From the NCBI RefSeq assembly GCF_001640805.2, contig NC_066833.1, positions 6,548,242 to 6,612,241 of the forward strand: 64,000 nucleotides of DNA, written 5' to 3'. The stretch comes from Lates calcarifer (Eukaryota > Chordata > Actinopteri > Centropomidae). This document shows, piece by piece, positions 39,180 to 50,300 of the stretch. The notes under the pieces are model-generated. The model was not told the DNA's origin, did no database searches, and saw only the letters and a program-made list of their open reading frames with translations. A program made the translations under genes and the position numbers. The number at the start of each line of letters is the position of its first letter. The first letter of the stretch is position 1.

Positions 39180-41030
39180 ACACCACACGTCACGTCCACA
39201 AAAGGTGCAGCAAAAAATACATTTCCTCATTCAGTTTTCTGCTTGACAACATCCTTAAATTTGAACAATGACACTGAATTGTTACAGTCTGCACTGATGA
39301 TGTTCCCATCTCCTTTTGACTACATAGAAAGGTAATTGTATTCACTGCAATAGCCCATAATAATAGCACTCTAGCACAAACCTGGTTTCAGTCTGACATA
39401 CCTGAGACATAATTTCTTTTTCAGATAAGGAATACATAATGAATGTTTGTTGTTAAATGTTATAATTTCCTTCACATCAGAATAAACGACAGCAATACAT
39501 GTCACTACTATAGATACTATATAGATATAGTGTTAGAGTTCATGTCAGTACTAACTTTATCAAACAGCAGGTCTATCTAGATCTATTGTGTACTTATAGA
39601 AGACAAGCATACTAATAGCATACTTTTTTTATTTTTACTTTTGATTTTTTAAATATCCTGATTATTCAAGCTGTTCAATTATTGTCTTTCTCATCCTCCT
39701 AAATGCTGTATTTTCATTAAACTATCCAGACCACACCATGTCTCATCTGCCAACAGGTTTTTAGTTTCTTGCTCCTGCCAATCACCTGTCCCACATTAAT
39801 GTAATACCTATTGACAGCAAGAATAATTTAAACAAAATCTCCTAAAATGTACTGTCAGTATTGTGGCATTGAGGCAAACAATTTTATTCAGACATACTTC
39901 TGCATTTATATCTAGACTTGACTATAGTGATTAACATGACCCTTGTCTGCACCCTAAAAGCCTTTTGACTGTTTCTGTGTATCAAAGCACACCATGTATT
40001 ATCACACGAGTTAAATACCTAACTCACCAGAAATTAAAAAGTAGGATGGTCCTACAGAGTGTAGTTGTATTGTACATGATTTATCTATGAGACTTTACAC
40101 TGCTAACACTGCACAGGATTTATTTCAGACTATATTTTCAAACTGAGCATGGCAAAACTGGTTTTGCACAAATAGAATAAGTTTTAAAAAGTTAAATCAA
40201 AGACCTTTTACAACCTGCAACTTTATTTTCACTCTGATTTCAGGTAAAGTTATCTGTATGTTTGTTTTTATGTGTGCATGCAGAGTGGTTTACATACATA
40301 TGTAACATTAGTGTTACATTTTCTTAAAGTTACTCTGTGACCTGTGGTAATTAATTTAGAATAATTAATAATGAGTCAAAGTAATAACTTTATAGTTCAG
40401 GTAAGTCTCATATCATCTTGAAAAGCTTTTTGGTGCATATATATATATAACTAAATATATTAGGAATGCCACATCTATTTGTTTAATATGGAACTAAATT
40501 TGACTTTTGTGTGCTGTATGTAACTTGTGGTATTGAGTTTTTTTGTCTGTCTGTGAGTTTATACTAATCCTGTTGAAAAACAGATCTTAATTGCAATAAA
40601 CATCAATGATAAAGACTGCAATAAGTGAAATGATACTGTAGTGGAATCTTCAGTTCATATTATTCACTTTAACCCTTCAATTATGTAATTAATCCCAACA
40701 TGAGACAAATATGGCACTGACACAGTAAATGAATTTGTGTTCTATTTTGATGGGAAATTTATCATACATAATTCACTATTAGCAGTAATTATGTGATTAA
40801 ACTAGCAACTGCTGGACATTATGCATCATGTAAACAGCTGAGTGTACCACAAGATGCAGTGTAAACTTTGGAGATGTCCTGTTGGACACACATCTGGCAG
40901 AAGTCATGTTTAATCAAGTTCATGAAGTTGGTCAGATTAAAAAAAAAAAAGACCTATTCTTTTTTCTGCTCTAATATTACATCTACAGTGGACCAATATA
41001 TGGATATTACCCTATACAAGTTTGTTTACA

Positions 41031-41582
41031 GGGTGGCACAGTGGTGCAGTGGTTAGCACTGTCCCCTCACAGCAATCAGGTTCTGGGCTGACTCTAAATT
41101 GCCAGTAGGTGTGAATGGTTGTTTGTCTATCAAGCCTGTGAATATTCTCATTCATCCAGGTTCTAGTTATCTTAAGGAAAGTTAAATTGAAAAGCAACTG
41201 GACTTAGTTATAGTCTAGAAGACGTTTCACCTCTCATCCAAGAGGTTTCATCAGTTCGTGTTCGTAGCTGACCAGGCTGGGACTGGTCCAACTGATTTTT
41301 GGTGTGGACCCAGGTATTTAACCTCTGTGGGGCCTTTCACAAGATCAATGATGTCATAGATCCTTTGTGTTCTATGTGTCAATGAGGTGAAACGTCTTCT
41401 AGACTATAACTAAGTCCAGTTGCTTTTCAATTTAACTTTCCTTGAGTTGTTTGTCTATATATATTGGCCCTGTGATGGGCCAACATATATATAACCTCTC
41501 ACCCAATGTCAGCTGGGAAAGGCTCCAGCTCCAGCCCCCCATTAACCCATTACAGATAAGCAGTATAGACAATGGATGGATG
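41031..41582 (+). repeat. teleost short interspersed repeat split by a foldback insertion
   Basis: The left part (41031-41130) has ggtggcacagtggtgcagtg and gactctaaattgcc followed by gtgtgaatggttg. The right part (41446-41582) has gtcagctgggaaaggctcca and ends agacaatggatggatg. Together they are a common fish repeat, which I recognise from its conserved phrases. The 41131-41445 insertion separates them. Confidence 0.75.
41131..41445. mobile_element. foldback (inverted-repeat) element inserted in the short repeat
   Basis: Arms 41174-41233 and 41384-41443 are perfect 60-bp reverse complements around a 150-bp spacer. The 13-bp sequence gttgtttgtctat occurs on both sides (41118-41130 and 41446-41458), consistent with a target duplication. 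The arms contain agacgtttcacctc, a phrase of a known dispersed fish repeat that also occurs in a related form near 58450. The left end has 43 bp beyond the arm; the right end only 2 bp. Confidence 0.8.
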
Positions 41583-41992
41583 TTTGTTTACAAATAAAAT
41601 AAGAAAAGTGCCATAGGAGGTCACTCATAAAGGCATTAGATATAAATAATTTTTTAAACTTGATATTGATGTGAACTATTGCCACTGTAAACCATGGTCT
41701 GACACGCTGCTACAGTATTTTCATTTTGGAATTTCACAAAACAAATAAATAAATAATAATAAAACATTGTCAAGATTTTGCAAGAAAATTTACATCTATA
41801 TATTATATTTGGCTGACAATACTTAAATACTTCAATTTTAAAAGGTTAATTTATTCTTTAGATTTTTGAATAATGGGAAATCTAGTAATTCAGACATAAT
41901 AAATACATAATTGAGTCATCAATCCAACTATTCAGTCTATAACACATAGAATTTGTTTATTTAATGTGTTTAATTCATCAATTTCCCCTTTT

Positions 41993-42560
41993 TGTCACGA
42001 GGTCAGCTCCTTGACCTGTCTGTCAGTGTCTGTCTGTTTGTCTGTCTCTGTGTTGCCTGCCTTGCTCTCTGTCTCTCCTGCTGGATCTGCCACTCCACAC
42101 CTGCCGTGCCTCTACAATCAAGCTCACCTGTTTCCTATCAGCCCATCACTCCTGCCTTCAGTCCCTGCCGGATTGTCACTCCTGTTCATGGTTTGTCTTG
42201 AGAGAAGTTCGGTTCTTCTAGTTTTACACCAGCTACTGCTGTAGTACTAGTCTGCTCATTTCTTACCCTGTGTTCTCTGTTCTGTTTTTGCCTGCCAGCC
42301 TGCTGCCTGCCTGCCAGCCCACCTGCCTGCCTGCCAGCCCACCTGCCATTCCCTCCAGTCTGCCTGCCACTCATATTTTCCATCGGGACCAGCACCAACA
42401 GCAGCACAACCTTTCCCCACCCCTGGACTCCTTCACTTGCCGCAGCACCCCTCTCTGGACCAGCACTATCCTGACCCCTTTTCACCACCAATTCCTAAAT
42501 AAATGTTGTTTGTCTTGCAGTCTGTGTTCTGCTTCTGGAGTTCCAAGCTCAGTCGTGACA
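41993..42560 (+). repeat. 5' LTR
   Basis: 568 bp, starting TGTCACGAGG and ending TCGTGACA. It has a polyadenylation hexamer AATAAA at about 42497. A repeated cctgcctgccagcccac block near 42300-42350 is expanded compared with the 3' LTR. Confidence 0.95.
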
Positions 42561-42562
42561 GT

Positions 42563-42572
42563 ACGATCCGGC
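42563..42572 (+). promoter_or_regulatory. putative self-priming primer-binding site
   Basis: The ten bases acgatccggc, 2 nt after the 5' LTR, can pair with gccggattgt inside the LTR (42167-42176) using nine Watson-Crick pairs and one G:U. No TGG (tRNA 3'-end complement) follows the LTR. This matches the self-priming start known for Tf1 and proposed for sushi relatives. Confidence 0.55.
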
Positions 42573-42573
42573 C

Positions 42574-43600
42574 ATGCAGCACCCCGCAGACACAGACCCT
42601 GTCCAGCAGGCTGTCTCCCACCATGGATTTTTGCTCGGCCAGCACACCCTGGCACTGAGGGAAGTAATGAAGAGCCTCAGAGATCTCACCACTAAGGTTT
42701 TGGAGATTCGGGACCAAATAAATCAGCCCCTTAGTCCTGAGGTTCAGCCACCAGTTTCCACCCCTGCAGGGCCAACTCCAGTACCCATTAAGGAGCCATG
42801 GGTTCCTTCCCCCGACCGCTTTGAAGGTGATTTTGGATTATGTCGTTCATTCCTCTTGCAATGCGATCTTGTTTTTTCTCAACAGCCTCATACTTACTCA
42901 ACGGAGCAGTCGAGGGATAGCTTACCTGATCGGGCTCTTCGTGGTAATGCCTTGGCCTGGGCTTACTGCTCTGTGGGAGAAGAAGTCTCCAGTCACTGCC
43001 ACCTACGCATCCTTTACCGCTGAGATGAGGAGAGTTTTGATCTTGTCCGTGGTCAGGATGCCTCTAAGAGGTTACTCTCCCTCCGCCAAGGTAAGCGCAG
43101 TGTCGCTGAATTTTCTGTTGAGTTTTGCACTCTGTCTATCGAGAGTGGCTGGAATACGGAATCTCTGCAAGCTGTTTTTTGTCATGGCTTAAGTGAAACC
43201 ATTAAGGATGAACTCGTTTCTTATCCTGAGCCCTCTGACTTTGAAGGACTAGTCTCCTTAGCCATTCGCATTGACAACCGGCTGCGAGAGCGGAGACGAG
43301 AGATAGAGCGGCGCCCACCCACTGCATCACTGGGGCAGCCCCCACCTTCTCCAGGGTTCCAGGCACGACAAAACAAGGGAGGCGCAGCCTGGGAACCCTA
43401 AGGAGAGAATCTTCGCCTGAGCCCATGCAACTGGGACGCTTCCACCTCAAGCCTGAGGAGCGTCAGCGCTGCCTTACAAGCAACTGTTGCTTGTATTGCA
43501 GGAAGCCTGGGCATTTTCTGGCTTCTTGTCCTCGCCGCTCGTCAGAAGACCAGGCTTGCCAGTAACGGGGAGAATCCTGTTGAGCCATGCCTCCCTTCCC
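42574..43600 (+). pseudogene. retrotransposon gag (broken)
   Basis: ATG lies 13 nt after the 5' LTR. The first frame (to 43023) has a structural-protein-like segment with PDRFEGDFGLCRSFLLQC. The reading then moves to other frames, with [18 protein letters not shown] sequence near 43090. A CCHC zinc knuckle (C-x2-C-x4-H-x4-C) lies at 43488-43529. At least two frame changes separate these parts. Confidence 0.85.
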
Positions 43601-43912
43601 CTTTCTCCCCGGCCTCGAGCCCAATTACAAGCCACTTTGTCCTGGAAAGGTCAGTCTGTTAAATTTTCTGCCCTTATAGACTCTGGTGCAGATGAGAGTT
43701 TTCTGGACATCTCAGTCACTAAACAGTTAGATCTGCCCACGGCTTGTCTGGATAAGCCGTTGGAGGCTAATGCGCTGTATAGTAGGCTGCTGGCCAACAT
43801 AACTCAAAGGACTGTTCCTGTACAACTTCTACTGTCTGGTAATCATCACGAGGAGCTCAGTTTTTACATCATTGACTCTCCGTCAGTTCCAGTCTGGGTC
43901 TCCCTTGGTTAG
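43487..43912 (+). pseudogene. retrotransposon aspartic protease (pol N-terminal part)
   Basis: The open frame contains LIDSGADESFLD near 43673-43708, the catalytic DSG signature of retroelement proteases. A stop separates it from the reverse transcriptase frame. Confidence 0.85.
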
Positions 43913-44800
43913 TGCAACACAATCCCCAAATTGACTGGAAGTCAGGAAGGGTCATCAGCTGGAGCCTTTTCTGTCATTCAAATTGTTTGCAGTCTGCTAC
44001 TCCTCTGTCTGTGGCTTGTCCTGATTCCCCGCTCACTGTCCCTGATCTGTCCTCCATACCCCCTGAATATCATGACCTATCAGTTTTCAGTAAGGAACAG
44101 GCTCTGTCTCTGCCCCCTCACAGTCCATATGATTGTGGCATAGATCTCCTGCCTGGTGCACCCCTTCCCAGCAGCCGTCTCTACAACCTCTCCAAGCCTG
44201 AGCTGGAAACCATGGAGAGGTATATTAAGGACTCCTTGGCTGCTGGCATCATTCATCCCTCCTCATCACCTCTTGGAGCAGGGTTTTTCTTTGTGGACAA
44301 GAAGGATGGGTCCCTCCGGCCATGCATAAATTTTCGGCAGTTAAATAACATCACTGTAAGAAACAAGTACCCTTGCCACTTATGAATTCTGCCTTTGACT
44401 CTCTCCAGGGGGCCACTGTGTTCACTAAACTGGACCTGCGTAATGCATACCACCTGGTGAGGATATGGGAGGGCGATGAGTGGAAGATGGCCTTTAATAC
44501 TCCTTTAGGCCATTTTGAGTATCTGGTGATGCCGTTTGGTCTAACCAACGCCCCTGCAGTCTTCCAGGCCCTAGTTAATGATGTCTTTAGGGATATGTTG
44601 CACCGCTTCATCTTGTTTACCTTGATCATATTCTCATCTTTTCTAAGAACATGCCTGAACATGTACTACATGTCCGTCAAGTTCTGCAAAGGTAATTGGA
44701 GAACCGTCTCTTTGTTAAAAGTGAGAAGTGCGAGTTTCATGCCACCTCTACCTCCTTCCTGGGTTTCATCATCGCGGAGGGGCAAATGAAGATGGACCCA
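43912..44800 (+). pseudogene. retrotransposon reverse transcriptase (broken)
   Basis: Continuous family sequence is spread over three frames. [19 protein letters not shown] is in the first and [15 protein letters not shown] in the second. A further frame change occurs just before the catalytic motif, which reads YLDH instead of YLDD (44618-44629), so the second catalytic Asp is lost. Confidence 0.9.
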
Positions 44801-45117
44801 GCCAAGGTTAAGGCAGTATTGAATTGGCCCAGTCTTAGCTGTCGCAAGGCTTTGGAGAGGTTTCTGGGATTTGCAAATTTCTACTGGAGATTTATCAGAA
44901 ACTACAGCCGTGTGGCAGCCCCTTTAACTGCTCTGACATCGACTGCCAAGCCCTTTCAATGGACGCCTACTGCCGAAGCGGCATTCCTCAAGCTGAAGGA
45001 TCTGTTCACGCCAGACCAGGAGAGGCAGTTCATTGTTGAGGTGGACGCCTCAGACATTGGAGTGGGGGCCGTTCTCTCTCAGCGCTCTGCCAAGGATGGT
45101 AAGCTTCACCCTTGTGC

Positions 45118-45136
45118 TTTTTTTTTTTTTTTTTTT
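45118..45136 (+). repeat. poly(T) run inside RNase H coding sequence
   Basis: 19 consecutive T, in frame with the flanking coding sequence. Confidence 0.95.
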
Positions 45137-45332
45137 CCTCACCACTCGTCTCCTACAGAGAGAAATTATGACGTGGGCAACCGGGAGCTCCTGGCTGTGA
45201 AACTGGTTCTTGAAGAATGGCGGCATTGGCTCGAGGGATCTGAACAGCCTTTTGTGGTTTGGACGGACCACAAGAACCTGGCTTACATCCAGTCTGCTAA
45301 GAGGCTCAGTTCCCGTCAGGCCAGGTGGGCTC

Positions 45333-45357
45333 TTTTTTTTTTTTTTTTTTTTTTTTT
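45333..45357 (+). repeat. second poly(T) run inside the pol region
   Basis: 25 consecutive T; the frame changes across it. Confidence 0.95.
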
Positions 45358-45599
45358 GGACGTTTTAACTTTTCCCTGACTTACAGACCCGGTTCGAAGA
45401 ACACTAAACCTGACGCCCTGTCCCGCATGTATGTCAGGGAGGATGGTCTTATCGAGTCTCCAGTATCCATCCTTCCAGACTCTTTATCGCAGCGGTGTCT
45501 CTTAGGATCAAAGAGGAAGTTAAAGGGCCCAGCAGACTCAACCTGACCCAGGTAATGGCCCCCCAGGTCACCTGTTTGTCCCAGATTCTGTCAAGTCCT

Positions 45600-46400
45600 C
45601 TGTTTTGCATTGGGCCCATTCAGCCAAACTTACCTGTCATCCTGGAATAAATCAGAGAGGTTTATTCCAGGATGCACAAAGTAAGTCTCCAACCCAGTCT
45701 AGTGCCGGATTATTGCGCCCCCTGCCTGTGCCCCGTCGTCCCTGGTCGCATCTAGCCCTGGATTTTGTGACCGGTCTGCCTGCCTCTGCTGGTAATACGA
45801 TAATACTTACTGTTGTGGACCGTTTCAGCAAATTCACTCGCTTCCTGCCCCTGCCTAAACTACCCTCTGCCAGGGAAACTGCTGATCTTCTTGTCAGTAA
45901 AGTGTTTTGTGTGTATGGACTGCCCTCTGATATTGTCTCTGATCGTGGGCCTCAGTTCACCTCAGCTGTCTGGAAGGCCTTTTGTTCTTCTATTGGAGCC
46001 ACAGTCAGTCTAACCTCTGGATACCATCCTCAGTCAAATGGTCAAGCTGAAAGGGCAAATCAGGTCCTGGAGACCTCTCTCCGCTGCATGGTGTCCTCCA
46101 ACCCCTCCTCCTGGTCCTCCCTGATCCCATGGGTGGAGTATGCCCATAACACACTGCCTTCATCTGCCACAGGTATGTCACCTTTCCAGTGTGTTTTTGG
46201 TTTCCAACCCCCCATTCCCCTCTCAGGAGAAGGAAATCTCGGTGCCCTCAGTCCAAGCCCAGGCCCACCGTTGCCACAAGACCTGGCACCATGCCCGCTC
46301 AGCCTTGCTCAGAGCCTTTGACCATTACAAGCACCAGGCTAACCGTCATCGAACTCCAGCACCAACTATGCTCCCGGAGACAAGGTATGGCTTTCCACCA
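45600..46400 (+). pseudogene. retrotransposon integrase (HHCC region partly deleted)
   Basis: The catalytic core is recognisable: [10 protein letters not shown] (first Asp), SDRGPQFTS (second Asp) and [14 protein letters not shown] (Glu). Upstream only a remnant of the zinc-binding HHCC region remains. Histidine-containing [11 protein letters not shown] is followed after a short hairpin sequence by the segment that normally lies after the CxxC pair, implying an internal deletion of roughly 100 bp or more. The frame shifts near 46200-46320. Confidence 0.88.
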
Positions 46401-46411
46401 AAGACCTACCT

Positions 46412-46810
46412 TTGAAGACAGTTTCTAAGAAACTGTCCCCTAGATTTATTGGCCCTTTTGAGGTTCAGAGGATTGTTAACCCCAATGCGGTGCGCCTGAA
46501 GCTGCCTCGGACCCTTCGAGTCCACCCTGTCTTCAATGTGTCTACTATCAAGCCTGTTGCCTCCAGTCCGCTGGTTCCCCCTCCTCCCCCTAGGATCATT
46601 GACAACCACCCTGCATTCACCGTCCGTCGCCTCTTGGACTGTCGCCGCCGGGGCCATGGCGTTCAGTATCTGGTTGACTGGGAAGGTTACGGACCAGAAG
46701 AGCGATGCTGGGTGTCCCCCCCAACTCATCCTGGATCCCTCCCTTGTTTGGGAATTCCACAGGGCCCACCCTGAGAAGCCCAGGCCTGGTAGGCCGCCCG
46801 GTGGCGCCCG
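46412..46810 (+). pseudogene. integrase C-terminus with chromodomain (broken)
   Basis: The open frame has [20 protein letters not shown], then the chromodomain start [19 protein letters not shown] frameshift places [19 protein letters not shown] in another frame. The chromodomain marks the element as a chromovirus. Confidence 0.88.
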
Positions 46811-46812
46811 TC

Positions 46813-46823
46813 AAGGGGGGGTA
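46813..46823 (+). promoter_or_regulatory. polypurine tract of the LTR element
   Basis: aagggggggta lies directly before the 3' LTR start at 46825, where the plus-strand primer of LTR elements is expected. Confidence 0.8.
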
Positions 46824-46824
46824 C

Positions 46825-47349
46825 TGTCACGAGGTCAGCTCCTTGGCCTGTCTGTCTGTCTCTGTTGCCTACCCCTCCCCCTTGCTCTCTGTCTCTCCTG
46901 CTGGATCTGCCACTCCACACTTGCCGTGCCTCTACAATCAAGCTCACCTGTTTCCTATCAGCCCATCACCCAGGATGTACTTAATTCCTGCTCCTGCCTT
47001 CAGTCCCTGCCGGATTGTCACTCCTGTTCATGGTTTGTCTTGAGAGAAGTTCGGCTCTTCTAGTTTTAGCCAGCTACTGCTGTAGTACTAGTCTGCTCAT
47101 TTCTTACCCTGTGTTCTCTGTTCTGTTTTTGCCTGCCATTCCTCCAGTCTGCCTACCACTCATATTTTCCATCGGGACCAGCACCAACAGCAGCACAACC
47201 TTTCCCCACCCCTGGACTCCTTCACTTGCCGCAGCACCCCTCTCTGGACCAGCACTATCTTGACCCCTTTTCACCACCAATTCCTAAATAAACGTTGTTT
47301 GTCTTGCAGTCTGTGTTCTGCTTCTGGAGTTCCAAGCTCAGTCGTGAAA
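46825..47349 (+). repeat. 3' LTR
   Basis: 525 bp. It starts TGTCACGAGG and ends TCGTGAAA, with one change from the TCGTGACA of the 5' copy. It has a 22-bp segment missing from the 5' LTR that contains tacttaat (46978-46985), a TATA-like box 31 bp before the inferred transcript start gccggattgt (47009-47018). Confidence 0.93.
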
Positions 47350-47354
47350 CTTTT

Positions 47355-50300
47355 TCATTTGCATCATTATTGTTCAAATTCTTGTCATGGACTCAAATTT
47401 TATTTGTATTTCCATATCACATATGTTTCTTTTCATAATGTCCTTTCCCCACCAAATCTAAATCACCATTATTTTATTCTTGGAATATTCGTCCCATGTG
47501 TTGTTTCTGTTCCTAGACCCCCTTACATTCTATGGAGTCACAGGAGTGCCATTAAAAAGAATAAATCTGTAAAAGAATAACAAATGAATGTAGAATAATA
47601 TAACAGGAATGCATAAAATAACAAGCTTTTATAAAAGAAGAATAATCTTTTATTTATTCAGTTTTATATTTTTATTTTCTTATTCCATTACAGATTTATT
47701 CATTTTAAGGCACTCCTATGATTCCATAATTTTTGACCTTCCTGTAAAGTCAAACGACTTAAACTGTTATTTAATTTCAAGCAATAAAATTTTATAAAGT
47801 TTTACGGCAACTTGTGGTCTGTTATCAACTGACAGGGATGGCAGACAAGTCGATTATAAGCAGACTCACACTCACAAAACTGCTGAGGTCGATTCTTGGA
47901 AAGTGTTGTTAGTAATTAGGCTGTAAAGATTGACTTTGTTCTGCACTGTCATGACTCACTGCATGACTGTGTGCATTAATCGGACACAGTCAGTCATATC
48001 TGCTTCTGATGAGTGACTTTGGTTTTCAGGCTGAATGGCTAATTGTCTCACCATTATCCAAGTCATGAAAATTACCAGGATGGAACAATGTCATTGTCTT
48101 TAACTTAATATAGTGATAGCATTAATTATTTTTTGTATGTTGAGTTGATTTGGCTTTCACAGTTTAAAAATTGTAGTAAAGCATATAGCATTTAATTTAT
48201 TGGAGGGCACAATAACACAACTTCACCATTGGTTTTTGAAAGATTAGAGACACAGTACTCTTAGCTATCTAACCCTTGGTGACACAAACCCTGGTATAAC
48301 ACTGCATATATCCACCCATCAATATTGACATGACTCACTTTGGTACAAGGAAAGTCAACTTGCTTTACATTAAAATGCATCAGCTCGCAGGTGCATTGGT
48401 ATCTCATCATAAATCAATATAAAATTTAATTTATATTAAGTCGCCACAAGGAGATTTTGTCCACACAAGTCAGGAAAAAATATCATCTTCTGTGGCTTCA
48501 GGAGCTCCTCAACTATTGTTTTTTTTAGAGAGGTCAGTTATTATTTGCATGGACACAAAAGGCCAGTTTGTCAGGAAAACATAAACATGGGTTGGTTTAA
48601 GAGTTTCCACTGACAATTGTGGGCTACACACTGAGGGCTTATCCCTCAGTCTGAAAGGTATACTGGGTAATTTTTGAGAGGGACCAGCTACTAGTGGAGG
48701 AATGTTATCCTTACAGTTGACAGTGAAGAAGTTTTTCTGACTGACCTTTGAATCAAAGGAAAGCTCAAGGCGGTGACACACCACAGTTAATTTGCCACCA
48801 ATCAACACCGCCTGTCAATGGCTGTCAGAGTTCACACTCCATTCCTTCACTTCTGCCGGACAACACCTCTGACTCACCTGAAAGAGAGCTTTATTAAGCT
48901 AGATAGGATAGCTAGTGGTGATGTGAACTTTACAACAGGCTCAACTGTTCACATTGGCCAGGAGATCCAGAAAAAACTTGGAGTGACAGTATCAGTTTTC
49001 TGTTGGTGTCAGGAAGAAATAAGTTACTATCAGAAGCTTGTTTTTGCCTGATAAAAGGGGCACTGAAGCAATTTCATATTACACTCCCATGAAGTTGGTA
49101 AAATTGTAAGGGATGCACAGAACAACACACTCCACGCCCACCTATTTCAATGTTACACAGAAAAATGCAGCACAAAGCAGTTGGTCTCCGGTTTAACCAC
49201 TTGCTGCATGTTATTCCTCTGCTGTCTCTCCCTGCATTACTATATCAAATAAAGGCACAAAAATGCCTAAAATAAAACAAAATAAAAAAGATATTGTATA
49301 TGAGATAAATAAATTGCAGTTTTGTAGATTGTCCTCAGTAGTTCAGTCTTACATTGGTCTCCACAGTTAAAGTATTTTCATTTAAGCTGTGAGAGAGGTG
49401 CTTCATCAGGCCAGGCCAATATTGTGTGTGTGTGAGTTGTTAACTTTACTGCCTATCTAAACGGGCTTCAAAGATTTGTTTATTGAAAGCACAAATCATG
49501 CAGTAGGTTGAATGGGGATTACATTCAAACAGAAGATAAACACCTTTCTTGTATGGATAACGTTGTGCAGCATCTGGGAAAATAATGAAAGAATGCTCTC
49601 TGGAGACACATACACACACAGCACACATACTATTTGCACTTCTTCTTTCACTAATCATCCCAGATTCCCCCTCTGCTGTTTTTGGATCTCAGAAACCATA
49701 AGTTACAGCACTTGGTTCAAAATGCCCATTTTCAACCATATAATCCCAGGAACTAAGCAGCAAACTCAATTTAAGAGCTAAATTTTATACACACCTCCTC
49801 CCAATATTATAACATATGAAGATTACATTCAGTAAATTGAAACTGGAAAGCAACAGCTATTTGGGGGCACACATCTTTTTTGTAATGCTGCAAAAGCACA
49901 GAATCATGATGTTTTTTGTAATTTACTGTTGACTGTAATGTTTGGATGCTTGAAAGTCATTCAGAAGTAGAAACTAAGACTAGAAACAGCAAAAAGGCAG
50001 GGCCTTAATGTGTTGGCCCATAACAGTCAATTGTAAATAATGGAAGAGATGCATAAATATTACAATTACAGTTATATTTTCCACTGTATTTACTTTACTG
50101 ATTACTAGTGCTGATAAATATCTTGTCAGTATCAAATGCAAAATCTATTTTTTAAAAAATGTTTCTGGTGTGTATGTCATATTCTCAGAATATATAAATT
50201 CTAAGAATACACTTGTATTATTTTGTTTTTAATAACAAAGTCAAAGAAATAACCCCCCCCCCAAAAAATAAAAAAATAAAAATAAAAATAAAAAAAATTA

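Larger units (their letters stand above)
33601..41030. other. intergenic DNA upstream of lonrf2
   Basis: AT-rich and gene-poor. Open frames are short, lack splice context and resemble no family known to me. It contains a T24 run at 36206-36229 and a (CA)n at 39145-39177. No exon, RNA gene or promoter could be supported. Confidence 0.6.
44801..45450 (+). pseudogene. retrotransposon RNase H (two poly(T) expansions)
   Basis: The connection and RNase H parts carry [27 protein letters not shown] and [10 protein letters not shown]. Two poly(T) runs, T19 at 45118-45136 and T25 at 45333-45357, replace short Phe codon stretches. The first keeps the frame and the second shifts it. [16 protein letters not shown] follows in another frame. 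Confidence 0.9.
41993..47349 (+). mobile_element. Ty3/gypsy LTR retrotransposon, Tf1/sushi-type chromovirus, full length but inactivated
   Basis: The 5357-bp element is flanked by CTTTT (41988-41992 and 47350-47354). Its LTRs are 568 and 525 bp, with TGTCACGA/TCGTGACA ends in the 5' copy. Order: 5' LTR, gag with a CCHC knuckle, protease, reverse transcriptase, RNase H, integrase, chromodomain, polypurine tract, 3' LTR. The chromodomain and domain order point to the chromovirus/Tf1-sushi branch of Metaviridae in fish. The coding region is spread over at least six frames by short indels and contains a catalytic-residue change and an integrase deletion, so it cannot make a working polyprotein. 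Both LTRs remain closely similar outside indels, suggesting a moderately recent insertion. Orientation plus. Confidence 0.95.

Noticed and set aside
42186..42491. Minus-strand ORF over the LTR
   Set aside because: It is antisense to the tandem cctgcctg block of the LTR; low complexity, no gene.
48509..49051. Two opposed ORFs of 99 and 77 codons
   Set aside because: No splice context, promoter or recognisable motif; probably repeat-derived or chance.
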